Positions 1 to 11,373 of a stretch of 64,000 nt of DNA are shown piece by piece. The DNA comes from Typha latifolia. Taxonomy: Eukaryota; Streptophyta; Magnoliopsida; Poales; Typhaceae. Positions within the stretch are counted from its first letter, which is position 1, and every line of letters begins with the position of its first letter. The stretch spans positions 3,151,501 to 3,215,500 of the forward strand of contig CM034102.1 in NCBI GenBank assembly GCA_019914945.1, read 5' to 3'. The position numbers were made by a program, and so were the translations under genes. Under the pieces are notes generated by a model. It made no database searches, had not been told where the DNA came from, and worked only from the letters and a program-made list of their open reading frames with translations.

Positions 1-228
1 AGAACTGATTCCTGCTGTGATAGTGCCCATCCAAGTCATCTCGAACAGCTAGTGCTCCAAGAACAGCATGCTTGTCCAGTCATGGAACAAATGTTAGCTC
101 TTTGCATAAGAATAAATTTTGATGAAGAGGAGACAAGGAGCACTGATGATATGCACGCCGTAGTTTGTCTGTATGTTGTTGAAAGCAGCAATGGAAAAGG
201 GATCACCAGACCTCGTGCTTTCTTGTAA
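1..228 (+). CDS. 3' terminal exon of an unrecognised gene (partial)
   Basis: Frame 1 is open from the first base to a TAA at 226-228, giving about 75 residues that end in GKGITRPRAFL. The composition is protein-like, with clustered acidic residues (FDEEETRSTDD) and evenly spread hydrophobic residues, unlike the AT-rich spacer that follows. The gene must start to the left of the window, and an acceptor site inside the first bases cannot be excluded. I do not recognise the family and assign no function. A protein search with these residues would settle whether it is the conserved C-terminus of a known plant protein. Confidence 0.5.
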   Translation, partial: RTDSCCDSAHPSHLEQLVLQEQHACPVMEQMLALCIRINFDEEETRSTDDMHAVVCLYVVESSNGKGITRPRAFL

Positions 229-1851
229 TCTAGCGGTAAACGAAAATACCATGCATCATTTGCAAATGAATCATTAGGAAATTAGAACTTTGTGACTCCT
301 AATCATTATAGAGCTTATAAGTTCGGACCAATTCAGTGAATGCTGGGCTGGTTCATCAGTGTTTTTCTTTTTGTTTTTCATTTTTGAAGAAAGTCTGTAG
401 AAAATTCGTCCAACAATTAGAATAAGATACACAACTAGATAAAAAAAAGAGATAGTGTGACAATCCTAAATACAATCAGATAATATTAGAAGCATAATAT
501 CAAGCATATACACAACAATCCTATAAATAAGCCTCTTTCCTAGCCGTTGTTAATAACACTAAAGAAAGAGCATAATAAGAGATTCACGAGCTTAAAAATT
601 TATAATAAAATTGGCCCAAGCAAAATAAAGGAACTAAGGTATTGTTTAGTTCGAGATAAAACTCCGAACTCGATTAGTTAGTTTTAAATTTTTTAAAAAT
701 AAATTTAATTAAATATAAAAAAAATAAAAATATTTTTGGTCATCGAACCAGTGTAGGAACTCATAAACCAATTCAGTGGGAGGTTTTTAAATTCAAAATA
801 AATAAGACCTAAAAAGTTAGTCATATAGCTTTTATCAAGATCGATGCATATAAACAAGTATGTGAAGTACACCCAAATTGGGTGCTTGTCCTCTTCTAGT
901 TAGAAAGGTAAAGATAACATTTTGAGCACAAAAGTACAAAGTGCATGAAATTCTTTAAGGTTTGGGAGTCACAGTTGGATCAAATATTGAGAAAAGAAAA
1001 GAATAAGTTGATTAGTGGATGTCTGATATCATTCGAAATGAGTGGTGGAGAGGTAGGATTATAATGGAAGTATGGAGATTAGGATTCGAAACCTATATCG
1101 ATTTCGTTCCTTTTCAGTTGCATAGAGTAAATTTTAGAAATTCATTTTGCAGTAGAATGAGTATAATCTGCAATATTCGTACAAGACAAATCCACTCCCA
1201 ATTTATATAATACCGAGATTTCTCTAAATTATTTAAATTCATATCTGAACAAATAATATAATATATAAATAATAATATTTAGACGCTTAAACTATTGTCC
1301 ATTTTGATGTGCACTGTCTCAATTTCTTTTGTGTGTTTGGTAAAGTCAACCCTCTAGATTATAAAAAACTTCTCACCCTTTGGTGTTAACCAAACAATTA
1401 ATTTACTATTAAATTGTTTTCTCTTTTTTTTTTAAAATAAAATAAAGTGAAATGATTATTAAAGAACCTAAGATTAATCACGTGACACTTATGATAATTT
1501 TTAAACGAGGAAATCTAATAGATAACTTAGGATATTTTTTATAATTAAGAGGGCCAATGAATCACTAAAAATAAAAATAATGAGGTTACAGTTCAGCTCT
1601 TGATCGAATCCGAACGTATATAGAATTGGGTTAGATTGGGTTGGGTTGGGTTGGATTGAATTTTATTGGGCTTGTACGTAATTGGGCTGGCCCAAGTTTG
1701 GGCCCAACAAAGGCCTACGTAGATGTTTCTTGCCAAGAAAGCCAAGAGAGCGAAAGCACAACACAAAGTTAACATCGATACACAAGCATCCACCCATTTG
1801 ATCTCCCTCTCCTCTACTCGGCTCTTCTCGTCGTCGACCTCGACCTTAGCA
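229..1851. other. Spacer: 3' flank, LTR-like fragment, PBF1 promoter
   Basis: This is AT-rich sequence between the partial gene and PBF1. Around 452-600 it looks like a copia-type LTR piece: CCTATAAATAAGCC at about 520 is followed by a short transcribed-leader-like stretch rich in AAGAGAG. I see no full element and no target duplication, so this call is weak. The last 200 bases are the PBF1 promoter. Short open frames here do not look like genes. Confidence 0.4.
1636..1712 (+). promoter_or_regulatory. Cluster of site II (TGGGCY) promoter boxes of PBF1
   Basis: TGGGCT occurs at 1667-1672 and 1683-1688, GGCCCA at 1689-1694, and the palindrome TGGGCCCA at 1699-1706. A run of GGGTT units lies just before them at about 1627-1653. 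TGGGCC/T boxes are bound by TCP factors and are typical of plant housekeeping promoters, including ribosomal and proteasomal genes. They sit 145-185 bases upstream of the PBF1 start codon. Confidence 0.6.
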
Positions 1852-4800
1852 ATGGCTTTGAGACGCGATTGGGTGTACGAGAACAATGGAGGGTACTCTG
1901 TCTCGCCCCCGCCCCTTCTACTCTCTCTCTCTCTCTCTCTTGTGTGTCTTTCTCTGTACTCTATTTAATGGGTGATGAATCCGGCAGGACCTGCGTGGCG
2001 ATCGCCGGCTTGGACTACTGCGTGGTGGCGGCGGACACGAGGCTGTCGATCGGATACAGCATCCTCACCCGCGACCATTCGAAGATCTGCAACCTGTACT
2101 CTTTTCTGCCCCCACTTTTACCCTTGGGGTTCGATTTGTTTAGGGTTTAGTCTTCTATTTTCCTTAAATTATAGGGGTTTGAGTTTGAACTTGGATTTTT
2201 CACGAAAGATTTCATTTTGAAGGGGCAAAATTGCATTTTTAGGATCTGACGGCTCTCTGCTATAAGATAAGATGCATCGATCTATAAGACGGGGAGAAGT
2301 AACTAATAGTTGTTATCACAATAAAACTACTGATAGAAGAAGCATCGTGGATCTGACTAATTTTGAAATAAGGTCCGGTAACTACTTAAGACAGAAACGA
2401 GACTAAGTAGCATATTAGCACGGTTATTTTTGTTAGTAGCCAAGTATACCTTATCCCTGCAGCAAATTCTGAAACCTGTTAGCTGTTTTGTCTAGAAAGG
2501 TGTTCTTAAATCCATTTCCATTTACAGTGTTGCATTGAATTTGTCATTTGAGATTCATATGCTATCTGGAAGCATAGATTGCTACATGTCCCATGTCTGA
2601 AATCATAGATTATTCTTGAATCTCAAAAACATGGTTAGGGTATAAGAGATGTAAAATCCATCTACAAGCTTAAGCTCTCGTGAAGATGGTGAGTTACCAT
2701 GCTATTAAATTAGGAAGTTCTGAATTTGACTCTCGTCAGATTGACCTATTGGAACATTATAAATTATAATATGATGTTTTTACTTATTGAATTTAAATCC
2801 ATGTCTTGTGCTTAGTACACATTTTGAGCCCAAAAGTTAGAGGGAATGGTTTAATATAAAGAAATTATATTTATTGTAGCAAACAATTGTCTAGTCTGTT
2901 AAATCAACTAAAGATGGATGATACTGAATAGATAGCCAAATTGTCAGTTCATCTTGTGTATTGTGTTTGTTTTTGTATTTATTCATAATAAGCCTTTAAC
3001 TTAGTTTGTTCACGAATGCTCTCAGTTCTCAATTTGTTAATATCGTTTTAGTTTTTACTCATTTAAATTGTGGAACATTATTCTTTAATTATCATCTTTT
3101 TAATGTCCAAATTTGTAATATGAGTTCTCATGTCCATGTATAGTGCTGATAAATGTGTATTGGCTTCCTCTGGCTTCCAAGGAGATATAAAAGCTTTGCA
3201 TAAGAACTTGGCAGCTAAGCATCTGGTGAGTGTTTAAAGGATGATAACTCCTTCAGTTTGTATTTTTTTGACATAATATTATTACAGCTATTCCTTTGGA
3301 TTTGCCACAGGGATAATATTTCCTACAACATATCTTTCGTAGGTGTTGCATTTATATGTTTATGTTCCATCTATACTCTAACTTAGGACATTTTATTCAA
3401 AATGATGGTTCCAATTTCCAATTATTAGATATTCAAATTTTCAACCACCTGCTAAAATAAAATTATAGATATCTGTTTATGGATGCAAGCATTTCTGCAT
3501 GTGTGTGTGTATGCATGTACTTATGTGCATATATGCTCTCACAACTGGAATTCAGCTTCTGAATATTAAGAATCCATGAGAAAATTGTGGCTTATGTTTT
3601 TCCTCTAAAGTGGGTATCTGGATTGTTCTATTAGTGCAGCATAAATCTATAGTTCCAGTGTTATGGAGGCTTATGATTATATTAGAGAAGTGATTGTGAG
3701 ATTTTGCGATAAGTCTAACTTATTTGAGTTTATGGATTTCAAGATATGCGTGTGTATCTATTTGTCAAGTGCCTATTTGGATTTTTTTCCATCTTTCTAG
3801 TGTTTTTATGTCCACAAATTTTATGTTTACAAAAATTCACCATACTAATTGTGTGGATCTGAATAATACGTCTGCCTTTTTGAGATCTGGTATCTGGACA
3901 GTTGTGGCTGATACTCCAGTGTTTTAAATACTATATTGCTTCCTTAGGAGGATTAAGTTGATTAGATCTTCTAAATCAATACTTTGAGAATAGAGTCTTC
4001 TATTATCTGATGGAAGAAGTGATTGCAGTGTGTACAAAGTGGGCTGTGAACATGTTAATTCCTAACTTGCTGCTGAAGCTCAGCTCTTGATTTAGTCAGA
4101 ATTGTATATTTTCAAATTCATGTTTCTCTTCAAGCATAGCTACTAAAGAAGTACATATTCCAAGTTTCCAACAGGAATATTGTAGGTAGGTTCATGTACT
4201 GAGGAAACTGCTGAGACGGTTAATTTTGATGCTAAGGACAATGATGAAGCATCCAATGATAATTTGAGGGGCATGGATGCTTCAAATGTTTGAAGATATG
4301 ATTGGTACTGAAACTAGGGTTGAGTCATTTCAGTGCAGAAGTATAATATAGAAACTCGTTCATTATAGATATTAGCTTATAGATTGTTAGAGATTTTAAC
4401 TTCTATACTTTCCCCCGACCATTTAAGAATCTAAGCTTCTTGTACTCGGGAATAATAAGTTAGCTACAATTTGCAATTCTTTCATCCTCATGGTAGTTGC
4501 ATATCTTTTGTTGAGCAATCAAACATGGTTACACCTTCTGGGTTCTTGCTCATCTTGGTGTTCAATCTTCCTCTTTTATACTGTTTTTTAGTTAATAATA
4601 TATTACATGCAAATGTATTACTTCTTTCCCAAGAATGATTGACTAAGCACTCTCCTTGACATCTGCTATAGATCTATCAACACCAACACAATAAGCAAAT
4701 GAGCTGTCCTGCAATGGGCCAGCTACTCTCTAATACACTTTACTACAAACGATTCTTTCCCTACTATGCTTTCAATGTACTCGGTGGACTTGACAATGAA

Positions 4801-5392
4801 GGTATAGTAACATTCAGCCTACAGGAACTTTTTTTGGGGGGTGGGGGGTGAGACTTCGTTATTAAATATGTATCTTCTTTCAACAGGGAAGGGCTGTGTG
4901 TACACATATGATGCTGTTGGATCCTATGAGAGGGTAGGATATAGTGCACAAGGAACAGGAGCTACACTGATTATACCTGTTTTGGACAACCAATTGAAAT
5001 CTCCTAGTCCTCTATTACTGCCTGCTAAGGTAAGAATAGTATTTTAAATATAATTACTTTGTGATGCAGTATTTTAGTGAAGGATTGAAACTTAATTTTG
5101 TTAAATCTGAGCAGGACGCTGTGACACCACTGTCAGAGTCGGAAGCAGTTGATTTGGTGAAAGACGTTTTTGCCTCTGCAACTGAACGAGATATATACAC
5201 TGTATGCTTCGAAGACCCTGTACCTTGATACTTTGTCTTTGCAACTTTACTCATATTTAGTTTGAAAATGGTATTTGCATATCTCACTTGCTGTATTCTT
5301 CTGGTACTTTTTCACAGGGAGATAAGCTAGAAATAGTTGTTGTCAATGCAGCTGGCATAAGGCGTGACTATATAGAGCTTCGGAAAGATTAA
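1852..5392 (+). CDS. PBF1: 20S proteasome subunit beta type-1 (beta-6 position), PBF1
   Basis: Non-catalytic beta-6 subunit of the 20S core, which forms part of the beta ring of the proteasome in cytosol and nucleus. Seven coding exons read 1852-1892, 1988-2095, 3144-3225, 4672-4801, 4887-5029, 5115-5201 and 5318-5392, giving 221 residues, the usual size for the family. Diagnostic segments are [60 protein letters not shown] and SPSPLLLPA, and the C-terminus is ELRKD. There is no processed N-terminal threonine, as expected for beta-6. The start gives [14 protein letters not shown], which fits the short variable N-terminus of homologues. All introns are GT-AG. The next gene, CBSX6, converges on it, and the 3' ends lie about 1 kb apart. 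Confidence 0.95.
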
Positions 5393-6376
5393 TTTTGACA
5401 ACTCTGTGCTTCAGCTGCTGTTTACTTCATGGAACTGGAAGGGCATCTGCTGGACTTTGCTTTCTGCCATGATTTTCCACAAGTTTTAGTAAATTTTATC
5501 TTCAAGAAATAGTTTCTTGTGCTTGAGATCTGGATCTTTGGAAAAATAGCTTTTATGAATACATTTTGTGAACAATGACTTGAAAGTTCCTTTTGACTCA
5601 CTCATTTCACTTAAATTCTATGGTTTCTTGTGCTCGTCAGTGACGGCACTTGCTTATCGGATTTGTGGCTTGCCAGAAAGTTGAACTTTATTCCTGGTTT
5701 GCCTTAATTCTGGAACAGGACTCATGCTCAATTTGATATATACCAGGAATTTAGGGGATGATATATAATATAAGTGCTCGCTAATTTGGTAGATCTTCCT
5801 ACAGGAAAGTGAAGCGCTACAGATTCTAGGTGTGTATCATTTGAGAATGACTCTTGCTGGAGACATGGAGATGATCTCAAATAACAGTTAAATACATAGG
5901 CCAACTTGCTAAATGGCTCAACAGCTAGGTTTGGGAGGATAACTTCATACTAATATTCACTGAAACATCTGCACAATGTGAACCAGAATTTGTATTAAGA
6001 GCATACTTAAACGGACGAGACAACTTTGATTGGACGGAAAGAACTATTCTGTTTCTAATAAATTGGAACAGAAACAAAAAAAACAATCTGTAACCACATT
6101 TATTATAACACAATACCAGCAGTTGCAAAGTTCTATGAAATTTAAAATCCAAACTATGACCTGGTGTTCATACTAATATGCGGATAAAGAACAGGAGTGT
6201 GCAAATGATACAAATCAAGCTACCAACATCACTAGTGGAACTAAAAAGTCTTACCAAAACAAGAGGCTCCAAGCCAAAGGCTGAACCCATTCTGCTCATG
6301 AAATAATAAGCGATCATATATACATTTAAATGGTAACATTCAAATCAATCAAAGCAGGGAGTCTTCAAGAGCTAAA
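5393..6376. other. Convergent spacer between PBF1 and CBSX6
   Basis: This holds the 3' untranslated regions of two converging genes. No further coding exon, RNA gene or clear repeat is visible. Confidence 0.5.
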
Positions 6377-9188
6377 TCAAATGGTCCGGGGAATGACATT
6401 CTTGGTAACAGCGTTGAGGATGCCGCTGAATCCAATGACGCCCAGTAAAATACCGTCCTCTGAGTTGGCATCAGTCACCCAAACATGCGTAGCCCTATGA
6501 GACAGCAACTGTGCCATAACAGCTGCGAGTGAGCTTGTATGCTTGCATGTTAACGGGGCACTCCTTCCGAGGTACATGCTTCTCAGCTGCCCAACAGACA
6601 TCTGACTAGCCAGGTTACTGAAGAACCCAATGCTTCTGCTGCTAAACTTCCTAGGCCTTGGGGAAGCCCCAACTCCAAATTCCTCCATTGTTGAACTGAT
6701 AGTGAAATCAGAAGGAGAGACAGGCGTTGTCCCGTTCTCATCAGAACCTATGACAAATTGCCCTGCTGATATATTCGCCATAGCCCATGCAGCAGCCAAG
6801 TAATCACATTTCCACAGCTGGTATGCAGATATATCTCCTATTATCTTGTGACTTCCATCAGGATTTGTCTCCACGACAGCAATGGCACGTGGATCATCGG
6901 GAACCCTTAGAAGGGCTTCAAGTGCAGGGGAGGAGGCTTCAATATGAGAATAATTTAGAGTAATGGCTCCAAGAGAAGAGATTGAAGATAATGGGATAGG
7001 GGCAAGAGCACCAAGGCAGCAGATTAGGAAGCGGATCACATCTTCCCGGGAGAGACAGCAAAACTTGTCATCAGGGAGAGCAGACGAGGACGGCTGGCTG
7101 CTGTTGATAATGGTACCTGCTGATGAGGTTTCAGTGTTCCTGAGCCATTTGCCATTGTACATAATAGAAAATCGCTTGCTCATGCCTTTCCATGCGACAC
7201 TTTTGCGAACAAGGAGGTGCCTTACCCCCTGCTTCATGATCTCCAGTGCATCTATCAACCTTGTTTGCGCAAAATATGGATTCAGCATATAGTATAATAA
7301 TGTTATGAGGCAAGTTTTAAAAAGTTTCAAAAGGGAAAAATTAACACTATCAATTTTACAAAAGGCATTCATGGTTACGTAGTTGCAAAGGGAAATAAAG
7401 GCACAGAAAGGATACAGATGGAGTGGTGGGTGCTTTCAGCCAAAAGGGGGCCACTAAATATGGTAACATTTTAATGAGATAGAATCTATCATGTGAGTAA
7501 ATAGTACCTAAGAGGCCAAAACCACCATCTTGCATTGTATCTGCTGTGACTTTTCTTAAACAAATTTAGGAAAGAATTGAAACAGAAACGCCAAAACCAA
7601 CAGATTTGAAAAGAGAAGGGTACTCTCACAAGCAAAAATAAGCAGTTGAAGAATGACACCTCCAAACATGGAGAGCATTACGGGTACTTTTTGCAAGGTT
7701 TCTCAGCAGTTTAATCTAAAGAAATATTAAGCACAGGATTGCAGAGATAGTTCTTAAATTCACAATCCCTTCCTATATGCCTTATATAGAGTTTAGTGGT
7801 TATTCATATTCTTGAGTTTCCTTATCAATATATAATGAATAGTATAAATTGTTGAGATAGCTCAAATAGGAGCTATATTGAAGTGAATCTGCAGGCTACA
7901 GCCAAAATGATCAAATCATAGGATTTGTAATAAGAGATTCAGAAGAAATTGAAATAATAACAAAAATTAGCTTTAAGAATAACTCATTACTGAAGATTCA
8001 TAAAGTTGCACACAACTAGCTAGGATAGGGAATGAAAGCTTGCCCTTTGTTAAACTAGATGGTTTATAACTTTATATGCCAAAGAGCATTAAGACATAAC
8101 TCCTTGCAGTAGGTTGATATATTCATTTCTATAAAATAATAGATAACTTTCTATGTTTCTATATGATTCTTTCTTTATATCTCTCTATTGCACTTTATGG
8201 CCCTATATCTTTTCCTAGAAAAAGAAGGCAATCCTTGCTACACGTAAGTTTCAAAAATTTGATGAGTGGGGCCAACAACAAGATTGTTAAGTTTGTCCTC
8301 CACAGCTCCAATATGCCAATTGAGATGGAATGTAGGATTATGTTTAGCGCTCTCTTTTACATGTAATATAATTTAATCAGATGGTGCTTTTTCTAGATCT
8401 CAATCCCTTCATGCATGGGTGTATATCTACCTCATTAGCATTCAGCTAAATCTCCTAAAGAGAAGCGTACTGTTTCATTCAACATCTGTGCGCATGCATC
8501 AACCAGTTCTGTTCTTGTTACATGACATATGGGATATATATTCTTTCGTTTCGCTTTTCGAAACATGATATGCACAATAGAACCATATAGGCTACAGCTA
8601 CTGGATATAACTTGTTCATCCTGCTAATAACAACATGTGAATCACTTCCAAATCTAAGCCAGCACAAAACAAATATATTAATCAATTCCATCAGAAATGA
8701 CGAGAACCCAAATCACAAAATAAAAAATAATTTCCACGCACAAAACCACCAAATCCATCAAGAACATACAAAAACCAATCAATCAGATCAAATTGTTACG
8801 AACGCATCATCCGAAACACCCAAATGAATACGAAAATCACATCAAAATCCCACCTTGTGCCGGGATCGACCTCCCTGAGCAGCCCCGGATTCGGCACTAC
8901 CACCTCCGACACCGCCGTCCTCATCGCCGCCTGGTGATCGCCGCCGACCCTGGCGAGGAACGCGACGACGTCCAGAGACGTCAGCACGCCGACGAACCTA
9001 GCCGCCGGCGACGAGGTCGGGGCCTCCTCGCCCTTCTCCCTCCCGCGCCAGACGGCGATCGCGGCCTCGGAGGAGTTGGCGATAGCTTTGACGGCGGCGT
9101 CGATCGGCTCGGACTCGGGGAACTCGACGAGATCGGGCTTGCCGACCGTCAGATCGCCGACGACGTGGTGCAGGAAGATGAGGGCCAT
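6377..9188 (-). CDS. CBSX6: CBS domain-containing protein CBSX6
   Basis: Two exons on the minus strand (8854-9188, then 6377-7259, with a 1.6-kb intron between) encode 405 residues. The N-terminus, MALIFLHHVVGDLTVGKPDL, and the segments TRLIDALEIMKQGVRHLLV, KFCCLSREDVIRFL, SAYQLWKCDYLAAAWA and LLSHRATHVWVTDA match the plant CBSX6 family. CBS modules pair to bind adenosine ligands; CBSX proteins are proposed energy or redox sensors, and the role of CBSX6 itself is not established. The splice joins ACA-AG to G-TTG and restores the conserved PGTRLIDAL across the junction. Exon 1 is GC-rich and exon 2 is not, so exon 1 produces long spurious antisense frames. The C-terminus ends soon after NAVTKN, a little shorter than in Arabidopsis. 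Confidence 0.93.
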
Positions 9189-11107
9189 CCAAATTGGGCG
9201 GGCCCGAGCTGGTGCTTTCTCACTCTTATAGGAGAGAGGGAAGAACTAAGGTGGAGATAGTGGGCTTTTAAGCTACAGGCTGCTTGTTATTATGGGCTCC
9301 AAAAAGAAGCCCATTAAGGGAAGTGGATCGTATATTTTGTATATGTACTCTTACAAATATTATAAAATCGTATTTATATTTAGGAAAAAAAAATTCAAAT
9401 AGGTTATTTATTTGTGCCTTCAAAAATTCTTTTATTAATGTATATATCCTTTTAAAGTTTGATATTTTTACATATACCCATCAAAACAAATATTTTTTCG
9501 CAAAGATAGAAATCGAAAAAAATAAGGATAATTTTATCATACAAAAAAGAAGGATTTTAAGGGATGCATATTTATATATACGTACAAAAATTCATGTATT
9601 TAAGAAATATATATATATATATATATATTAGATAAATTTTAAAGAGTATATATACAAAAGAAAAACTATATAAGACTATTAATTTTTTTTTTCTTTTCTG
9701 ATCGAAAGAATAGCTGCCATGCCAGCTATAGATTAATTATCACGCTAACAACGATATAAAAACACTATAGTTGGGAAAAAGAGAGAATTGGAGTTACTAC
9801 CTTTGGATGGATGGGATAAATAAGAATCAATGACTCAATCTAATTTTAGTTGTCTTTGGATGAGAATATGCCAGATATAGCCAAAAGCAAGTCCATAATT
9901 GGAGAGAGAAGTACTCCTAATTTGGATCTGTTAATATAAAGTCTAACTTTGGATGGAATTGAAACAAAGCTCTTGACCAAATTCAACTACTATGGAGGCA
10001 GGAACAGACGGCTAAGAATACATCAAGCTGGCCCTCACATTGCTGAAGTACACACTAATCCTTTTCACTTAAGACAAATTGAAATAGTTTATAGATTATT
10101 CTCATGGATTAGTAGTTCACTAGTCCCCTCTCTCATCTTTAAATATGTTTAATTTAATAATTAACAAAAGACTATCATCTCCGGAATCAAATAAAAATCT
10201 CTGGATATTTCTTAGACATTTTGAACTCCTTAACTATAGAATATCTCTTATTCCCTTCATTGTTGCTAATGAATGATTCATCCTATATTCAACTTTTTCT
10301 CTCTTTAATTTCTAAAATAAGGTAATATAATCTCCCAAAAACCGAGAACGGATAAAAAAAAATGTTAAAGAAAAAAATATAAAAAGGTTTATATGAAAGG
10401 GAGCAATAATTCAATAATTCTGGATGTAATTTTTTTTATAAGAAAATTGTGTTTTAATTATATTTGAGGTGTCTATAATTCTATATAGTATTCATATGGA
10501 CTAGAAGTCTAGAAATTATATATTTTTAATAAATAAGTTTGTAAGTCATAGAATCTAAGGGTTATACAATGTCTGATTCGCTGGTAAACTTTAGTCAAAA
10601 GCTTTATCTTAGTCTTGAGCCGTCAAATATCTCATGAAGATCGACACACGTGTGATTTTCACATCCACAAGAATCCATCTTATGTTATGGAAGGGGATGT
10701 CTCCTCTATTATTATGTCGGCATATGTTTTTATATTAACTTATTTTGAAATGGGGTCTGATTCCCATTTCTTATTAAGAAAAGGATATTTTTAATAGTAA
10801 CTCACTCACATTGTTATTCAAATTTTAGAGAAGAAAAATGATATTTGGGTAATATGGACACACAAAATATAGCAGGAAGAACAAAATTAACTCTAGATAA
10901 AATTTTGCTTTAAAAAAAGAAAGAAATGGAGAAGACCTTGCTGGAGAATTTCCCCGTTCAAAGAGAGCACATTGGAAGACGAGGCCCAATTATTAAGATT
11001 TAAGAGTAGAAGACAAGAGACGGCACCCAATTATTAAGAGTAGAAAACAGAGAGGAATAATTAATTGCTGGCATTAACATCTCTCTCAATCCGAATCATT
11101 TTATTAA

Positions 11108-11149
<42 letters not shown>

Positions 11150-11373
11150 CAAGTGAACTGTGAAGTAATTTTGGTCTCCATAGTTTAAGCAATGAGTCAT
11201 TAATACCCCTGTGAAAAATCCAAGTAGAACCCACTTGTCCCTTTGTATTCTAGTAAGTCTTTCTATCTTCTTCTATTCTTTTTAATTCCCCTTTGTTCTT
11301 CTTGGACTATGGGAGTAACGAGGAGTCCAGCTTAAAAATTGGCTCTTGACCTTTTGCTTCCCAAGGACCAAGA
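9189..11373. other. Divergent spacer between CBSX6 and the At3g27210-like gene
   Basis: Next to CBSX6 there are site II boxes: GGGCCC at 9199, TGGGCT at 9261 and 9293, and AGCCCA at 9308. The rest is AT-rich. CTTTGGATG recurs at about 9801, 9854 and 9948, which suggests an old repeat. A CT microsatellite lies at 11110-11147, probably in the 5' leader of the right-hand gene. No coding exon is supported. Confidence 0.45.
11110..11147 (+). repeat. CT dinucleotide microsatellite
   Basis: About 18 uninterrupted CT units lie roughly 230 bases upstream of the start codon at 11374. CT tracts are common in plant core promoters and 5' leaders. Confidence 0.85.

Noticed and set aside
1723..2220. Other frames overlapping PBF1 exons 1-2
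   Set aside because: They read through introns or in the wrong frame. The spliced frame reproduces the proteasome subunit exactly.
8793..9260. Long plus-strand frame of 155 codons over CBSX6 exon 1
   Set aside because: It is antisense to a GC-rich, clearly coding exon, has Arg/Pro-rich low-complexity content and matches no family.
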